Assembly: GCA_020853775.1 (NCBI GenBank)
Contig: JADYYH010000021.1
Location: forward strand, 1 to 64,000
Length of the DNA: 64,000 nucleotides
Direction of reading: 5' to 3'
Source of the DNA: Nitrospira sp.
GTDB lineage: Bacteria; Nitrospirota; Nitrospiria; Nitrospirales; Nitrospiraceae
Translations under genes and position numbers: made by a program
The notes under the pieces: generated by a model
Database searches by the model: none
Told to the model about the DNA's origin: nothing
Seen by the model: the letters and a program-made list of their open reading frames with translations, nothing else
Shown here: piece by piece, positions 61,638 through 64,000 of the stretch
Numbering within the stretch: position 1 is the stretch's first letter
Layout: each line of letters starts with the position of its first letter

Positions 61638-63137
61638 ATGAACGAGACCCATTTGCACAGCCTGTCCCGTGTCATCGGCACGGAGACTGAATTTGGTATT
61701 GCCAGCCGGGATCCGAACGCAGCCGATCCGGTGGCGAACTCCATTCACGTGATCGGCTATTACCCGAATCTTCCCGCGCCGCAGGCCGTGTGGGACTACG
61801 AAAATGAAAACCCCCTACTGGATGCTCGGGGATTTGAAGTCGATGGAGAACGCGAGCGGCCCGGGCCTGATTACAATCGCCAACTCAATAAGGTGTTGGC
61901 CAACGGCGGCCGGTTGTATGTCGACGGCGCGCATCCGGAATATTCCACGCCTGAATGCTCCAATGCCCGGGAGGTCGTGGCGTTTGAGCGGGTGGGTGAG
62001 CGTATCATTGCACAGGCCCTGACGGGAATCACGGAGGCGCGCGGCCGGGATCAATTCGTTCTCTACAAGAATAATTCTGACGGGAAGGGCAACAGTTACG
62101 GCTATCACGAGGATTATCTGGTCTCGCGAACCGTATCCTTCGATCGAATCACCCAGGTGCTTACCCCGTTTCTCGTGACCCGACCCATCTATGCCGGGTC
62201 GGGCAAGGTCGGAGCCGAAAATCAGACGCCGGCCGTCGATTATCAGATCTCACAGCGGGCTGATTTTTTCGAAACCCTCGTCGATCTCAACACCATGGTC
62301 CGGCGGCCGATCATCAATACCCGTGATGAGCCGCATTCCGATGCGGCCAAATACCGGCGCCTGCACGTGATCGTCGGCGACGCCAATATGGCGGAGGTAT
62401 CCACTTATCTCAAAGTCGGCACGCTCTCGATTGTACTGGATTTGCTGGAGGCTGGCGCGGATCTTCCACGGATCAGTCTCGCCGATCCGGTGAACGCCAT
62501 CAAACAGGTGTCCCGGGATGTGCAGGTGAAGGAGAGCCTGAAGCTGACCGACGGAACTGCATCCACCGCGATTGCGGTGCAGCGCGCCTATCTCAAGGCC
62601 GCGCAGAATTACTATGCCTGTCATGAGCTCAATCAAGTCACGAAAGATATCCTGGTGCGGTGGGAGGACGTGCTCGACCGCCTGGAACGGGACCCGCGTT
62701 CGTTGGTGCGGGAGTTGGACTGGGTCGCCAAGCGATACCTGATTGAGTCCTACATGGACCGCAAATCCTGCGGGTGGGACGATCCGCGCGTGCGATTGAT
62801 GGATTTGCAATATCATGATGTCCGCCCGGAGCGGGGATTGTATTACACTCTCGAGCGCAGCCATATGATCGAACGGGTTGTGTTGGATCATGAGATTGTG
62901 CGAGCGGAGATGAACCCTCCGGTCGGAACAAGGGCCTATTTCCGGGGCCAGTGCGTCAAGAAATACCCGAATGCCGTCTACGGGGTGAGCTGGACGTCGG
63001 TGCTCTTTGATGTCGGGCAGAACAAGATCAAGCGGATTCCGTTGATGGACCCCCTCCGCGGCACTGAAGCGCTGACCGGGGAACTACTGGCTCAGGCGGA
63101 AACCGCAGCTGCGCTGCTCGAAAAACTGTCCACCTGA
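61638..63137 (+). CDS. dop: Depupylase/deamidase Dop
   Basis: The 499-residue protein has the glutamine-synthetase-like fold of Dop/PafA: GTETEFGI at the start, GGRLYVDGAHPEYSTPEC, and LHVIVGDANMAEVSTYLKVG. The insertion from about residue 35 to 75 (NSIHVIGYYP ... GPDYNRQL) is the Dop loop, so this is Dop rather than the ligase PafA. It prepares or removes the modifier. The ATG starts 15 bases after arc. Confidence 0.96.
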   Translation: MNETHLHSLSRVIGTETEFGIASRDPNAADPVANSIHVIGYYPNLPAPQAVWDYENENPLLDARGFEVDGERERPGPDYNRQLNKVLANGGRLYVDGAHPEYSTPECSNAREVVAFERVGERIIAQALTGITEARGRDQFVLYKNNSDGKGNSYGYHEDYLVSRTVSFDRITQVLTPFLVTRPIYAGSGKVGAENQTPAVDYQISQRADFFETLVDLNTMVRRPIINTRDEPHSDAAKYRRLHVIVGDANMAEVSTYLKVGTLSIVLDLLEAGADLPRISLADPVNAIKQVSRDVQVKESLKLTDGTASTAIAVQRAYLKAAQNYYACHELNQVTKDILVRWEDVLDRLERDPRSLVRELDWVAKRYLIESYMDRKSCGWDDPRVRLMDLQYHDVRPERGLYYTLERSHMIERVVLDHEIVRAEMNPPVGTRAYFRGQCVKKYPNAVYGVSWTSVLFDVGQNKIKRIPLMDPLRGTEALTGELLAQAETAAALLEKLST

Positions 63138-63150
63138 CTGCGACCACTAC

Positions 63151-63975
63151 ATGAACCCTATGTCCTTTCTGCCACATCACGACGGGTCCAGCTTCTTCGA
63201 TTTCCTCACCCAGCACCATCCCGAGTTACGGCCAGGATTACACGACATCCCAACGCAGCGCGCCGGGGTTCCGGTGGACCTTGGCCGACCGGGCACGCTC
63301 CCGGTGCCGCATGGAACGACGGTGCTGGCGTTGAAATATCGGGATGGGGCAATTATTGCGGGCGACCGACGTGCGACGGAAGGGTTTCAAATCGCCGATC
63401 GTCGGATTGAAAAGGTGTTCCGCATCGATGAGTATTCGGCCATGGCCATTGCCGGCGCAGCAGGACCCTGCATTGAGATGGCCAAGCTCTTTCAAACCGA
63501 GCTTGAACATTATGAAAAGCTGGAGGGCGTCCAGCTGTCGTGCGAAGGCAAGGCCAACAAGCTGGGACAAATGGTGAAAGCCAATCTGCCGATGGTGTTC
63601 CAGGGATTGGTCGTGATGCCGCTCTATGTCGGGTACGATCTGAAGCGAAAAGAGGGGCGTATTTTTAAATACGACATTACCGGCGGTCGGTATGAAGAGT
63701 CCGACCACCATTCCATCGGGTCCGGCGGCAAAGACGCGCGCAATACCATGCGCGAGCATTACCGGCTGGGGCTTGATGAAGAAGCCGCGCTCCGCGTCGG
63801 ACTGCTGGCCTTGTACAACGCCGCGGACGAGGACGTCGGCACGGGAGGGCCGGATCTGGTTCGAGGGATCTATCCGACGGCGAAGATCGTGAGCGAGGCC
63901 GGGATTGCCGATGTACAGGAATCGCGCGTCCGCGCCCTCTACGAAACCATGATTGCGGAACGAAGGAGATCGTAA
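63151..63975 (+). CDS. prcB: 20S proteasome beta subunit
   Basis: The 274-residue precursor has a 55-residue propeptide and a mature N-terminal Thr at residue 56 (HG/TTVLALKYRDGAIIAGDRRAT). Other active-site residues are the Asp and Lys of the RAT and FRID stretches. It is the proteolytic subunit. The gene begins 13 bases after dop, so no pup gene fits between. prcA starts three bases later. Confidence 0.97.
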   Translation: MNPMSFLPHHDGSSFFDFLTQHHPELRPGLHDIPTQRAGVPVDLGRPGTLPVPHGTTVLALKYRDGAIIAGDRRATEGFQIADRRIEKVFRIDEYSAMAIAGAAGPCIEMAKLFQTELEHYEKLEGVQLSCEGKANKLGQMVKANLPMVFQGLVVMPLYVGYDLKRKEGRIFKYDITGGRYEESDHHSIGSGGKDARNTMREHYRLGLDEEAALRVGLLALYNAADEDVGTGGPDLVRGIYPTAKIVSEAGIADVQESRVRALYETMIAERRRS

Positions 63976-63978
63976 TCG

Positions 63979-64000
63979 ATGCCGTTGCCCTACTACGTCT
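63979..64000 (+). CDS. prcA: Start of 20S proteasome alpha subunit (cut by window end)
   Basis: ATG 63979 opens MPLPYYV, which matches the start of PrcA proteins (M-x-x-PYY). The rest lies outside the window. An AAGGAGA site lies about ten bases upstream. The assignment rests on position and seven residues. Confidence 0.8.

Overview
The window looks like chromosomal DNA of a nitrite-oxidising Nitrospira (phylum Nitrospirota). The clues are an actinobacterial-type proteasome cluster (arc, dop, prcB, start of prcA) in a genome that also has diderm features (TolC, many lipoproteins, FtsEX with an EnvC-like factor), a small histidine-rich metal-binding protein of the SmbP type first known from nitrifiers, a five-haem cytochrome, and high-GC coding with frequent GTG starts. 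The genus is inferred from these traits; no rRNA or marker search was possible.

Layout. 1-6.3 kb: small accessory genes (CHASE3 sensor stub, DUF488, CBS pair, three lipoproteins including an SPFH protein, a lone receiver domain, two related small helix-turn-helix-like proteins). 6.3-18 kb: PepF-type peptidase, TPR protein, then a plus-strand run of deacetylase, five-haem cytochrome, sulfurtransferase, smbP, nitrilase-like amidase and YqgE, followed by uvrA (minus) and an arylamine N-acetyltransferase. 18-24.6 kb: a variable island with a WYL regulator, a PD-(D/E)XK-like orphan, an LRR fragment, a MITE-like element, a MazEF-type toxin-antitoxin pair, a DUF4143 ATPase broken by one stop codon, and a DnaG-like protein that carries a Tat-like export signal. 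Three copies of a short repeat divide the island into cassettes. 24.6-31.6 kb: mostly minus-strand enzymes and membrane proteins (2OG-Fe(II) oxygenase, flavodiiron-like MBL protein, RNase Z, CPBP-like protein, TolC). 32.2-39.5 kb: glycosyltransferase, two paralogous MFS carriers around a Lys/Pro/Glu-rich BON protein, and a glycogen-debranching-like enzyme. 39.5-48.1 kb: M28 peptidase, a cytochrome-like secreted protein, RRM protein, DEAD helicase, FKBP, uvrB.

48.5-64 kb is a dense housekeeping block on the plus strand: ffh-rpsP-rimM-trmD-rplS-rnhB-yraN (SRP, ribosome and tRNA maturation), ftsE-ftsX-envC-like-ctpA (division and peptidoglycan remodelling), thiS-thiG-thiE (thiazole synthesis and coupling), and arc-dop-prcB-prcA. 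The proteasome set is notable because no pup gene lies between dop and prcB, where it usually sits; the modifier (Pup or the Pup-like UBact of Gram-negative bacteria) must lie outside the window.

The most unusual items are the exported primase-like protein at 23276-24562, the MITE-like element at 20714-20892, the repeat-partitioned island around them, the single-stop ATPase pseudogene, the pup-less proteasome junction, and a ThiS that ends in two residues after its Gly run.
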